Position numbers and translations under genes: made by a program. Shown piece after piece: positions 52,976 through 63,302 of a stretch of DNA of 64,000 bases; within the stretch, counting starts at the first letter, position 1; every line of letters starts with the position of its first letter. Source of the DNA: Bettongia penicillata ogilbyi (taxonomy: Eukaryota > Chordata > Mammalia > Diprotodontia > Potoroidae); contig JAJHZJ010000416.1 in the NCBI GenBank assembly GCA_023548195.1, positions 2,440,396 to 2,504,395 of the forward strand. The letters run 5' to 3'. A model generated the notes under the pieces. The model was given only the letters and a program-made list of their open reading frames with translations, ran no database searches and had not been told where the DNA came from.

Positions 52976-53239
52976 CTTTTCCGCAAATAAGAAATGACAT
53001 GGGAGAAGTGGCATCAAGGATGCCATTGGAGAAATGTTTGAAAGAAAAAAGATAGGTTGGTCATATATCAAGAGGGAAAGATAATTGGCTTCCCTGGTTT
53101 CATTTCCCAACTAAAACTCCTTTTACAGATAGACTTTCCCAATCTCCATTAGTTCTAGAGCCTTGTCTCTGTGACTTCTTTCCTACTTTTCCTCTATATA
53201 GCTTGTTTGCATATAGATGTTTTCATGATTTCTCCCACT

Positions 53240-53360
53240 TTAAGACTATGAGGTCATTGAGGGAAGGTTCTATCTTTTGCTCTTTTGCCCCAGCACTTAG
53301 CACAGCGCCTGGCACATAGTAGGTGCTCAACAAATGCATATTGACTGATAACTACTAAAT
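53240..53360 (+). mobile_element. L2 LINE 3' end
   Basis: AGACTATGAGGTCATTGAGG GAAGGTTC, CAGCACTTAGCACAGCGCCT GGCACATAGTAGGTGCTCAA, CAAATGCATATTGACTGATA. Well preserved. Confidence 0.8.
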
Positions 53361-54205
53361 GATTGATGAAAAGCTTCACAGGTATCCATGTTATGTACAA
53401 AGAAATATCTCAGCAGTTTGGGTTGACCACCCAACAGGGGTAGACATAGATAACAGTCACATGGGATGAGCAGGTATGGTTCTCTATGTCATTTGAGGAA
53501 CTGTGCCTTTCAATGAGATTGTAGGTCTAAGGGAGGATCAAAGTATTGCTTCACATTACTACTCAAAAACTTGAGTAACTCTAGGCTGCTTGCCTTAGCA
53601 AACTGTTCTGCCATGGGCTACTAATGAGCTGACTCAGGACAGTAGATACAGAAAGTCTTGGCGCTAGGACAGTGGTTGCTCAGCAATCTGGTTGAAATGG
53701 GCTTGTGGTTTCAGGATGCTGAATATCTTAGACTATGAAGATTTTTGACAGATTAGTCACTATTTTGAAGGTATCCAGGGAGTAAAATGAATGAAAGGGA
53801 AAATGATTTGTTTAGTGGAAATTGGTGTAGGCTGATGGGCGAGTAGCTCTTTCTAAGATGTATGGGAGCTCCCTGTCTAGAGCATGAGCATTCACAGCAC
53901 TTTTTTGTGGCAGATTTAGAATGGAAAACACTGAATGAATGGGTCAGAGCCTGAACAAATGAGCAATATGTGCTTGGGATATGGGGAGACAGAAAGTTGG
54001 AAAATGATTGCCCATGTTACAGTCACTCTGAGCAAGGAAAGTGAGTTTCAGCATCTCAGCTTGGCCTCAATGTCTAATGTTGAACTTGCTTAATAATCTT
54101 TAAATAAACCACTAGTTAGAACTTATTGAAAAGTAACTGAATGACTCTTCTGGGGGGAGGGGGTGGTGACGCTGAATTTTGACTTCTGTTGTGGTTCTAG
54201 ATGAT
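53361..54205. other. no recognised feature
   Basis: Unique-looking DNA. Confidence 0.3.
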
Positions 54206-54209
54206 AAGG

Positions 54210-54470
54210 TTGTGGTGGTTGTTCAGTTGTTTCAATTTTGTCCAACTCTTCATGACTGAACTTGGAGTTGTCTTGGCATACATACCAGAGTGGTTTGCCA
54301 TTTCCTCCTCCAGCTCATTTTACAGAAGAGGAAACTGAGGCAAACAGGGTTAAAATGACTTGCCCAGGGTCCCACAGGTATTAAGTATCAGAGTCCAGAT
54401 TTGAACTCAGGTAAATGAGTCTTCCTGACTCCAGGCCTGACTCTCTGTCCACAGTACCACCCAGTTGCCC
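54210..54470 (-). mobile_element. MAR1-type SINE, full length
   Basis: GGTTGTTCAGTTGTTTCAAT, AGAGTGGTTTGCCATTTCCT, CTCATTTTACAGAAGAGGAA ACTGAGG, ending CACAGTACCACCCAGTTGCC. Confidence 0.9.
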
Positions 54471-54534
54471 AGTAGACTTTGGAAGGACACTTCTTCTCTT
54501 CTTCTGTTTTGTTATCAGTTCAAATATTACTGTA

Positions 54535-54790
54535 GTGATGATAATAACTAATATTTATATAGCACTTTATAAATGTAAGTCTAGAGGTCAGTATGTTCGT
54601 TCTCAGGGCTGTTGCATATACCTCATCTCATTTAATCATCTCAGTCTGTTAGGCAAATGCAACACATATGATCCATTTTACAGATGGGGAAACTGAGACT
54701 GAGACAGGTTAGTTTTACCCAGGATCACACAATTTGAATCCTTTCTGACTCCATATTCAGTGTTATATCCATAACACCATAGCATCCCTG
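54535..54790 (-). mobile_element. Mon1/MIR-type SINE
   Basis: TAATATTTATATAGCACTTT, CATCTCATTTAATCATCTCA, CATTTTACAGATGGGGAAAC TGAG, ending ACACCATAGCATC. Confidence 0.75.
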
Positions 54791-55079
54791 ATCACAGATG
54801 GAATCTAGACACTTTTTATTTCAAAAGTTAGCCTGCAACTCCTCTTGAATTCCTCCATGTAATGCCTCTCCTTACCCTCTACTGTAGTTTGTCTACTCAC
54901 TGGAGAAGGGGGAAAGGGGCATGATTAATGATTCATTTTCCATTCTGAATATAAATCTAGTTTGGGCAGAGGGGAAGTCTAAATCTTCTATAATTTAGAC
55001 CAGATAGTTTTCCTCAAGTAGGTAGGAAAACAGGTTCTCTGAATACCCAGCTTCATGATGTGCTAAACCACAAAGGCTT
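54791..55079. other. no recognised feature
   Basis: Unique-looking DNA. Confidence 0.3.
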
Positions 55080-55330
55080 TCAGTCCTGAAAGACACTTTC
55101 AATCATTCAACAAATTTTCAGTGAGTACTAACAAGGCACTGTTTGTGTGAGATCTGGAAGGGGCGATGGTGGTGGTGGGGAGGGGGGGAAGGAGAGGTAG
55201 GTAGGAATAAGGCGGGTGAAAAATGAATAAAATAGAACCCTGGAGCAACTTATAAATCTAGAAGGAGATAGGATATCTGTAAAGTAAGTACAATATGCAC
55301 ATACAACAATTATGCTACAAAGCAGTATTA
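55080..55330 (-). mobile_element. L2 LINE fragment
   Basis: CAATCATTCAACAAATTTTC AGTGAGTACT, then GAGCAACTTATAAATCTAGA AGGAGATAGG: antisense 3' end with a G-rich patch at 55160-55195. Confidence 0.55.
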
Positions 55331-55334
55331 ATTG

Positions 55335-55800
55335 AAGAAGGTAGTGTAATGGAAAGAACCTGGGACTTAGAGTCCTGGATTTGAAGCCCACCTCTGAAAT
55401 CTTTGTGCTGCTAGGGCGTACAATGGATAGAGTGCCAGGCCTGGAGTCAGGAAGACATGAGTTCAAATTTTATCTTGGATACTAAACTGTGTGATCCTGG
55501 GCAAGTCACTTAACCCTGTTTGCCTCAGGTTCCTCATCTGTAAAATGAGCTGGAGAAGGAAATGGCAAACCACTTCACTGTGTTTGCCAAGAAAATCCCA
55601 AACAGGCTCACAAAAAGTCAGACACAACTGAAAATGATTGGACAAACAAAATCTAATACCCTCCAGCTGCGTGATGGTGAACAAATCAACCTTTCTTACC
55701 TTCATCTGGGAAAAGGGGGCAATACCTGCCTCAAAAGGCTATTGTGAGGATCCAATGAGATAATCTAGGTAAAACTTCTATATGCTATTGAAAAAGGCTA
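55335..55800 (+). mobile_element. MIR-type SINE split by a MAR1 insertion
   Basis: The head half is 55335-55403 (GTGTAATGGAAAGAACCTGG GAC, GATTTGAAGCCCACCTC) and the tail half 55657-55800 (CTGCGTGATGGTGAACAAAT, TACCTTCATCTGGG, GGCTATTGTGAGGATCCAAT GAG). Joining them restores one MIR. Confidence 0.75.
55404..55656 (+). mobile_element. MAR1-type SINE nested in a MIR
   Basis: TGCTAGGGCGTACAATGGAT, GTCAGGAAGACATGAGTTCA, CTGGGCAAGTCACTTAACCC, GAGCTGGAGAAGGAAATGGC, GTCAGACACAACTGAAAATG ATTGGACAAAC. An AAATCT motif on both sides may be a short target duplication. Confidence 0.88.
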
Positions 55801-56257
55801 AACCTATGATTTAATTGGTATAGGGCAGTGATTTTCAATGAGTAGTCAGATACTACTTGGTGAGGGAGAGTTAGGAGGCAGAATGTGCCAGACAAGTCAA
55901 ACCATCACTCCCATTTTGACAACCATCTTCCTACTATAGACCCTGAGGATGACTGCCAAGTACCCTGAACCCAGGATCCTGGAAACAATAGTAATTTCAG
56001 CCCAGTGCCCACAGTCATTATTTTGGGAAGTATACCCTGTGGATAAGTAGCCTGGCAAATGCAGGTGACTCAGCCACATCTATCAAAGATCCAGAACACA
56101 AAGTGTCTGTCATCAAAGTCTTTGGCACTGTCAAATCGTTCAACATCAGAAAATGATGTGATTTTATCAGTAGAAATGACACTTAAAAAGAGGCCTTACC
56201 ACCTGCTTTGCCTCCATACCCTAAGGACTGTGGGACTTTTCTATTTTTCCATATGTT
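55801..56257. other. no recognised feature
   Basis: Unique-looking DNA. Confidence 0.3.
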
Positions 56258-56405
56258 GTCTCCCCAGTTAGAATGGAAGCTCCTTGAGAGGGGTGAAGGT
56301 CTTACTTTTTTCTGTTTGTATCTCCAGCATTGTAGTGCATAGTGCTGCGCACATAGTAAATATGCAAAGTCAGGTAAATACTTAATAAATACTTCATTCA
56401 TTCAT
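56258..56405 (+). mobile_element. L2 LINE 3' end
   Basis: CCAGTTAGAATGGAAGCTCC TTGAGAG, TATCTCCAGCATTGTAGTGC, then TACTTAATAAATACTTCATT CATTC. Confidence 0.75.
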
Positions 56406-56439
56406 ATACATGCCAGCTATTATTAATTGCCATTAGGAT

Positions 56440-57850
56440 GCTTAATAAGAGGCCACTATATGAATTCAGAGGAGAGAGAAAGATCACTTCTGGTGAAAGT
56501 GATTAAGGAAGGCCTCATGGAGGAAATACCATTGAGTTTGTCCTTGAAAGACCAGCAGATATCTAATGTTGAGTTAATGACTGGAATAAAAGTGTGGTGG
56601 GGGGAAATAACCATGGAAATTCAGAAAATGGAAGGTGTCCTAGTTTGGTTCGGGTAGAAGACATTTGTGATAGAGTAGTGAGAGATAAGGCTCAGAAGGA
56701 AGACTTGACATAGGTCCCAGAGGGCTGTGAACACCAAGTTAATGAACCTGGGCTTTATTTGGTAGGCAGTGCTTGGCTTTTGAGCAGGGAGTGATACATC
56801 AGAGGGTGCTTTGGGAAGAGGGATTAATCTAGTGCTGGTGTGCTAAGGATGGAAGGTAGGAAGGCCAGCAAGAAAGCATTATTCGGGGTGCACCAACATG
56901 TACATGGCCTGAACTAGGAGGGTGGCAAAATTAAAAGGAAGAGGATTTGAGAGATATTGTGAAGGAAGAATTGGCAAGATTTTAAAATAGATTAAATTCA
57001 GGGAATGTGGGAGAAGGAAGAGATAAAGGTGGCTTTGCAATTTGATCAAGAGGCCAGTGGGAAAATCATGGTGTTAAGAGAAAAATGTAAATCAGGGAGT
57101 TTTTTTTTTTAAATTTTTTGGGGAAGGAGCGGATAAGGTGAGGGAAGGATAATGAATTCAGTCTAGAAGTCGTGAATCTAAGGTGACATCTCAAATAGGC
57201 AGTTGGGGATGTAAGTCTGGGGCTCAGAAAAAAGATCATTGCTGCAATATGGATTTGGTAGTCATGCACATAGATTGATAATCGAAGCTATGGAATTGGA
57301 TTAAATCATCAAGGGGCAGACAGCTGAAAGGAAGCATAGAAACTGACAGTATCCAGAAAGTGTGGATGACCAACAATATCATAAATTACAGTACAGTCAA
57401 GGAACATGATAATTAAGAAGAGGCTACAGGATTCGGAAATGAGGACATTGGTGAATTTAGGAAGGGCTGTTTCAATGGAAACTAGATGACAAGGGTTTGA
57501 ACAGTGGACACTGATGTAAACCACTCTTTCTAGAAGTTTGACAGTGAAGGAAAGGAGTGGGGGGATAAACAGATTGAGGAAAAATATGTATCTATAACTG
57601 TCTATATATGTATCTTTAAATGACAAGGGAGGCTTGAGAATGCTTGTAGGCAAAGGGGAGTCAATGGGAAGGGAGAGACTGAAGATGCAGAAGAGAGAGG
57701 GAGTAATTGATGGATTGAAGTCCTGGAGGAGGGAGTGAGGGGGATGGAATCTGAGGCACAGGTGGAGGGCTTAGCCTTGGCAAGGAGGAGGCAGAATGAA
57801 GAATGACTTTTCAAGATGAAGGCAACAATCTCAGGATGCTATCCATCATG
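56440..57850 (-). mobile_element. L2 LINE fragment, about 1.4 kb (longest in window)
   Basis: Antisense L2 blocks in order: GGAAGGCCTCATGGAGGAAA, GAACCTGGGCTTTATTTGGT AGGC, TTTGAGCAGGGAGTGATACA, GAACTAGGAGGGTGGCAAAA, TTTGAGAGATATTGTGAAGG, and a distal part to about 57850. Frames up to 114 codons on the minus strand are decayed remains and not a usable ORF. Confidence 0.65.
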
Positions 57851-59080
57851 GAGTCCCACTAAGTAGCAGTCCATGTGCACAAAAATGCTGAAGAAGCAAA
57901 GGCATTTCTATTTCTCTGAGCTGGGCAAAACAATTTCTGCATTCCAGGCAACTTAAATGCCATTTGTATCTGGGTCTGACAGTTGCCTGTCCCATCCATA
58001 GAGTGTAAAATGGCTGCCTCTCTTAACTGTTTTTGAATCCCCCAAAGCCTCAGTGGATGAGGTTCTTTGCCCTACTTTTGAAGGGTTAGCTATTCACATG
58101 GAAATGTACGTCTCCGTTCCTCTAGAGTTAATATTTATTCACAGAAAATCCATTTTATTGCTTTTCAAAAGAAAAATCCAGGATATTTATTTCCTGCCAT
58201 CACTTGTCTAAACCAACCCTACTCAGCCAGCTGTCTTAGTGGTGAATAGATGGGGGCACGGATGCAGGGAATTGGCCTCTTTTGGTTCAGATTGCAACCT
58301 TCCCTGCTTCTTGACCCACTGACTCAGCAAAGGTTGACTTTTGAACTTTTAGAACTGTTAGAAGTTGACTCTGGCTTTTTGAAATGGAACTTTATGACAG
58401 ACACCTGCTTGCTTTTCCCTCAACTCCAGATTGGGATTTGATGCTCAGCCATTATTTTTATTTTGTTTTCAGCTTGACCTCTGCCCTTGGTCCAAGTCAG
58501 GAAGTCTATGGAGAAGATTCCAAAAGAGGCAAAGAAATGGTATTTTCTTCCCCAAATCTTTCTTGTTAGGTGTGAGCTCAGTGGCTTCGGTCTTCAACAC
58601 TCTCTGTCCTGCATTCTCTGAGTAGATTAATAAGACCCCCCAAATCTTCTTTTCTCTTGTTGGGCAAGAGTCCCTTGGTTGTTTGAGTATAATTCTGGAT
58701 TTCTGCCTCTTTGTGTCTACTTTCTTCAATTTCTTTGCAAATGTAACTTTCCCCTGTTAGATGGGAAGTCGACCATGGGTTTAATGAATAGAGGCACTCA
58801 CCTGTCTTAGATTAAGCCAGCAGAATGAAAACAGTTAATTAGAGAATAAATTATAGTTGATGAGAAGGCAAAAAAAAAATCAATGTTGTCCTGATCTTGG
58901 GATGGGTTATGGAAGGGCAAGAGATAACTGCAGAACAGGGAATTGGGAGAAGAAAGGCTGCTCACAAATGAACCATGGCTCAAGCTGCAGCCTAGAAGTT
59001 AGGGGTAGGGGAGGACGAAAAGTTAGTAGGTTAAGAGGCTAAAGAAAGATGAACCCTGAGGTGCTCACATATTTTGAACC
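57851..59080. other. unique stretch; candidate noncoding element at 57880-58260
   Basis: No recognised transposon. 58080-58200 (GTACGTCTCCGTTCCTCTAG; TTAATATTTATTCACAG; CATTTTATTGCTTTTC) looks like noncoding regulatory DNA. Overlapping frames of 61-86 codons at 58250-58730 have no motif. Confidence 0.25.
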
Positions 59081-59084
59081 AAAA

Positions 59085-59200
59085 GTAACCTCAAAATTCA
59101 TTTAATATAATCCCCTCATTTTATAGATGTGAAAATTGAAGCCCAGGAAGCTCACATAGGTAATAAGTAATAGACACAAGTCTTCTGAATTCAAACCAAG
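59085..59200 (-). mobile_element. old CORE-SINE fragment
   Basis: CCCCTCATTTTATAGATGTG, GAAGCCCAGGAAGCTCACAT AGG, AGTCTTCTGAATTCAAACC. Confidence 0.6.
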
Positions 59201-59275
59201 CATCCTTGCCATGGCACCCTGCTGCCTGAGAAAGTACACAGAAAGTTTCCAAAAGAAAAGAGAAATCCAAATTGG

Positions 59276-59543
59276 ATAAAACAAACAAAAAAACCCCCAA
59301 AAAAAACTAACACCAAACCAACACAAAAAAACCCCAAACCCCACAAACTCCAACCCCCCACAAACACAACAAACCCACCCCAAAAAACAAAACACCCCCC
59401 CCAAACTACCCCAAAACCAACAACAAACCCCACCACTAAAAACAAAACCCCCCCAACCCTCCAAAAAAACCACTACCAAAAAAAACCAACCCCCCAAAAC
59501 TACCCAAAAACAACACAAACCCAAAAACACCCCCCAAAAAATA
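59276..59543 (+). repeat. G-free A/C tract (T/G-only on the minus strand)
   Basis: There is no G in 268 bp. Between 59278 and 59541 only seven T occur (59308, 59349, 59407, 59437, 59460, 59474, 59501). It is not periodic. Runs of 4-8 C alternate with runs of A (CCCCAAA, CACCCCCCCCAAA), so the minus strand carries at least ten GGGG-or-longer blocks and could form G-quadruplexes. The long Gly/Phe/Val/Trp-rich minus frame (59530-59102) is a by-product. Confidence 0.95.
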
Positions 59544-59894
59544 GTAAGCTAACCCTGAGGCTACCCAGAAATGTTCTAGAAAGCTGGGGATTAGAATCTC
59601 TCATTGCTTGGCCATGTGGTTGAGAGAACGCGATGACTACAAGTGTCTCTGGGTTGAATCATCCAGTTACTCATTCAGGGAATCAGGGTCCAGGAATTCT
59701 TGCTACACCAGCATTACCTTGGCTGCTATCCAGCCCACCATTTTATAAGGTTACCAATTCAAACTTACTTCACTCCCAATCTCCTTCTTACTCTGAATTT
59801 TCCCACCTCCTTCCCAGCAGCTTTGCCTTTCTTCCCCTGTTCCCTTCCTCCACTACCCCCGCTTTTTTTGTTTGCCTTTCATGTATTTTTTTCT
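59544..59894. other. no recognised feature
   Basis: Unique-looking DNA, pyrimidine-rich at 59810-59880. Confidence 0.3.
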
Positions 59895-59995
59895 TTCTAT
59901 TAGAATAGAAGTTCCTTGATGGCAGGAACTATTTTTTTCTGGTATTTATATGTTCAGTGCTTAGTACAGGGGCTAGCACATAGTAGGCACTTCAT
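59895..59995 (+). mobile_element. L2 LINE 3' end
   Basis: AGAATAGAAGTTCCTTGATG GCAGGAACT, then GCTAGCACATAGTAGGCACT TCAT. Confidence 0.7.
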
Positions 59996-60414
59996 CTCTC
60001 TACCTATTCCTTGTGTCAGGAAGCAGCTAGATCTGGGTCTAAAAGGCATCATTGCCTGTGCCAATACATAGTTAGCCAGCCCCCAGCAGTCAAAATCTGC
60101 TCTCAGATTTCTGATCTCTGACTCATGCTCAGCTTTCTCTAAATTGATTTGGAAAAGAAAAAAGGAATACTCTGCCATGGAGCCTCTTTTTGATTAATCA
60201 TATTCAAAGTGATGGCTCTTGACACTTAATAGTTAAGGCCAACTAGTTCATTCCCAATCAGTGAAACTTAAAGAGATATCCTCCACTGAAAAAGAAACTC
60301 CAAGCCCCCCAAACAAAAGTTCACCACTAAAGCCATCCAGTTATTCTGAGAATTCTTTTGATCAGGGTCCTAGGTTGGAGTTTGTGCATCACAATAACTT
60401 TGCAGGGGAGATAC
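59996..60414. other. no recognised feature
   Basis: Unique-looking DNA. Confidence 0.3.
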
Positions 60415-60500
60415 TCCAGGTATTATTATTATTCTTCTACTTTCTATAGATGAGAAAAGAAAGGCTTAGGTAAAGTGATATACTCAGGGTCATGCTTTGG
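60415..60500 (-). mobile_element. MIR fragment
   Basis: ATTATTATTATTCTTCTACT TTCTATAGATGAGAAAAG, then AAGTGATATACTCAGGGTCA. Confidence 0.5.
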
Positions 60501-61689
60501 GGCAGGTGACCCCCAAGATCCCTTCCAACGAATTCTATGTTTCCTTGAGAAATTTGAAAGTTTCTTTGGCTTAGACCTTAGCTCATTTTTTGTCCTTTCT
60601 GCATTTTCTCATTTCACCAGATTCGTTATAGGAGGGAAAGAAAAAAAAAAGGACGAGGAAATAACAGAGTCTGAGTTTGATGTTAGGTCTTTCCTGATTT
60701 CAGATCTAATTTCAGGTCTTTCCCCATTCTCCCACATTGATTTTCCAGCGGGGATGATAAGAAGCCAAGAACCAAAAGAATGAATTTATAATTTGAAATG
60801 TTAAGTATCAGCTAAGCAGATTGATTGGGGGAGGATGTAAGAGAGAGGGGAAGAACTTTTCCAATACTTTGACAATCACACCATGTAGGTCACTAGTTCT
60901 TCTATATTCTGTGTATTCACAGAGCTAGTTTGATAAAACACTCATTGTGTTTGAGTTTTCAATGGTCAGACTGTTTCCTAAATTCTCCCAATTCTTGCCC
61001 ATTCTTCCGGTAGCCTGGCCAACCTTTTATGTCTCTTATCCTAAAAAGAAGTTTCTCTTTACTGGGCAAGGGAGCTGGTGGTAGTGTCAGAGTGATAGAA
61101 CCTGAGAAAGAAACTAGAAGTTGTATGCTTCCAGTTTTACTACCATCTCTTTTTCTCCCTCACTGTTTTGCCACCTTCTCTGAATGTCGTCTACCCTCTG
61201 TTACCTCCTGAAATTATTATTAATGGAATTCTCTACACTTTCCCTGAACTCTTGGTTTTTCCTCTTAGTTCCTGATTATTTTAATTCTGCCAGACTCTTT
61301 TTCATATCCCTTGCTTGCTGGCCCTTAATTTACAAGCGAACATTTCTCCTATTCATTTCCTTCATTTTCATTCCCGTAACGTTCCATCGTCCTTCCTTGA
61401 GCTTGTACAGACTGAAGAGAATGAAAATATACTTTTCAAATTTTACTGGCCCAATTATTCTACTTTAAATGAAGCTAAGACAGCAATCACACTGCTCTCT
61501 AAAAACCCAGGCACATGGAGAAAGGAATGAAAATACCAGTTCTTTTCTTACATTCCCAGCCCACCTGCTTTGACATGTTTTTATTCAGAAGAATGGTGAG
61601 GGTTTAGAAATGTTTCAGGTCTTGTTTGAAAGATTTTTTTGTTTTGTTTTCGCCAATGAGACAAAGGAGGCAACTGAACTGCTAATGAT
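60501..61689. other. no recognised feature
   Basis: About 1.2 kb of unique-looking DNA. Frames of 94-102 codons (60475-60783; 61184-61468) show no known domain. Confidence 0.35.
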
Positions 61690-61765
61690 TTTTTTAATCA
61701 ATCAATCAATCAAGTATATTCAACAGCGACTATGTGCTCAATACTAAGTTGAGCTTCAACAAGAG
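61690..61765 (-). mobile_element. L2 3'-end fragment with (AATC)n
   Basis: AATCAATCAATCAATCAAGT, then CAACAGCGACTATGTGCTCA. Confidence 0.6.
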
Positions 61766-61859
61766 AGTGTTTACAGAGAAGTCTATGACATTTTTTTTCC
61801 TCTTCCCCTCTAATCTGAAGAAATGAGAAATTTAGAAAGGGAAGAGACTGAGCCAAGGT

Positions 61860-62060
61860 CCAGTGCACAGAAATTTCAGTGTTTTCATGGAACTATAAAA
61901 TTATTTACAAAGACCTTGGTGGTCACCTGCCCAAATGCTCTCATTTTAGAGACAAGGATGTTGAGAAGCAAGGAAGTTAGGGTGAGCTCCTCTAAGTCAC
62001 TTAACGTCTAGCGAATGGCAGAGCTGAGATAAGAATTCTGACCTCCCAGATCTGTGAGCT
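61860..62060 (-). mobile_element. old CORE-SINE
   Basis: CTCTCATTTTAGAGACAAGG, AAGTCACTTAACGTCTAGCG, GAGCTGAGATAAGAATTCTG. Decayed. Confidence 0.5.
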
Positions 62061-62174
62061 CCTGATCCTGTAGGGCCCAGCCCAAATCCTTTTCTAATTC
62101 CTCCAGCTAGAAGTGATGCATCTCTCCTCCTTTGTTGTAAGGGAGGAATTTTGTCAGATCTAAAACACTCTTTA

Positions 62175-62340
62175 TGACCATGAATGAATGAATGAATGAA
62201 GCATATATTTGATGCTTACATTGTGCAAATAAGTGCTAGAGATACAAAAAAAAAAAGTGAAATGAGAATAAAATAAGAAAATAAGATGTGTTCACATTTT
62301 AATGGGGGAGACAATATGCATGGAATGTGATTTCTAATTA
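62175..62340 (-). mobile_element. L2 3'-end fragment with (GAAT)n
   Basis: GAATGAATGAATGAATGAAG, AAGTGCTAGAGATAC, then AATGGGGGAGACAATATGC. Confidence 0.65.
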
Positions 62341-62419
62341 CTATGTGCGTCTCACAGAAATTATCAAATCCTCCTTTGTATTACTATTGTTTGCTGAGTG
62401 TACCTTATATTCCTTCCAT

Positions 62420-62530
62420 ACTGTAAGTTTTGAGAGAGCTAGGGCTGTGTCTCATATATCTTTGTATAATCCTTTACCGTTTTGAACAGTGCCTTCAATA
62501 TAAGAAGTATTCTTGTTGAATGAATGGTGA
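62420..62530 (+). mobile_element. L2 LINE 3' end
   Basis: ACTGTAAGTTTTGAGAGAGC, AACAGTGCCTTCAATATAAG, TATTCTTGTTGAATGAATG. Confidence 0.65.
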
Positions 62531-62827
62531 GAGAGTTTGGAGTCAGGACTTTGTGGGGCTTTTGGATGATCTGCCATGGTTTTAACTGTTGTTTTTGCCA
62601 GCTCCCTAGACCATCTGTTAACCTCCCAGCTCCCCATTTTCTACTTGACTGCAGAGAACTGTGAATACCAGAGGCTGCCCCACCTCCCCAAACCTCCCAA
62701 GAGACCTGGGCTCTTAACTGCTCCATTGAGCTGTTGGAAAAATCATTATAATGCTCTTGGTGCTACCTCCTACTTGAAATTGTTTTACCTATACATTTTA
62801 CATTGACTTACTTGTGTCCATGTTGTC
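62531..62827. other. no recognised feature
   Basis: Short unique stretch. Confidence 0.3.
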
Positions 62828-62970
62828 ATTCATGCAATAGAGTGTAACTTCTTTAAGGGAAGGCACTGATTTAGCCTTTTCTCCCCTTAATTTGTACCTC
62901 CTTTATAACCTAGTGCAATATCTAGTCCATGGTAAGTGTTTAATAAATGTTTGTTGAATTAAGATAATCA
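62828..62970 (+). mobile_element. L2 LINE 3' end
   Basis: AGAGTGTAACTTCTTTAAGG GAAGGCACTG, ATATCTAGTCCATGGTAAGT, GTTTAATAAATGTTTGTTGA ATTAAG. Confidence 0.75.
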
Positions 62971-63010
62971 TCCCAGAATATGGAGAACTGATCATCCTCA
63001 GTATCAAGAA

Positions 63011-63240
63011 GACAAAGTTGGTGGCACACTGGATAGAGTAGAGGATTCCAAGTAAGAAAGACCTGAGTTAAAATGTGGCCTCAGATACTTACTAGTTGTA
63101 TGAACTTGAGCAAGTCACAACTTCTGCCTGCCTCAGTTTCCTCATTTGTATAATGGGCTATTAATAGTATGTAGTTCCCAGGGTTGTTGTGAGGATAAAT
63201 CACTTCACAAACCTTAAAGTACTCTATAGAAATGCTAGCT
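63011..63240 (+). mobile_element. Mon1-type CORE-SINE
   Basis: GACAAAGTTGGTGGCACACT GGATAGAG, GACCTGAGTTAAAATGTGGC, CTGCCTCAGTTTCCTCATTT, CCCAGGGTTGTTGTGAGGAT. Confidence 0.88.
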
Positions 63241-63302
63241 ATATATGTATGCACATGTATACACAAATATACTCATGTATACATATATCTATTTATATAT
63301 CC
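63236..63302 (+). repeat. TATG/CATA-rich simple repeat
   Basis: TAGCTATATATGTATGCACA TG and ATACATATATC words directly after the SINE. Confidence 0.8.

Noticed and set aside
59102..59530. 142-codon minus-strand frame rich in Gly, Phe, Val, Trp and Cys
   Set aside because: It is the translation of the T/G-only strand of the A/C tract. Absence of A and C on that strand removes stop codons, so an open frame is expected.
59276..59543. Telomere-like CCCCAAAA repeat
   Set aside because: No regular period; vertebrate telomeres are CCCTAA, which does not occur as an array here.
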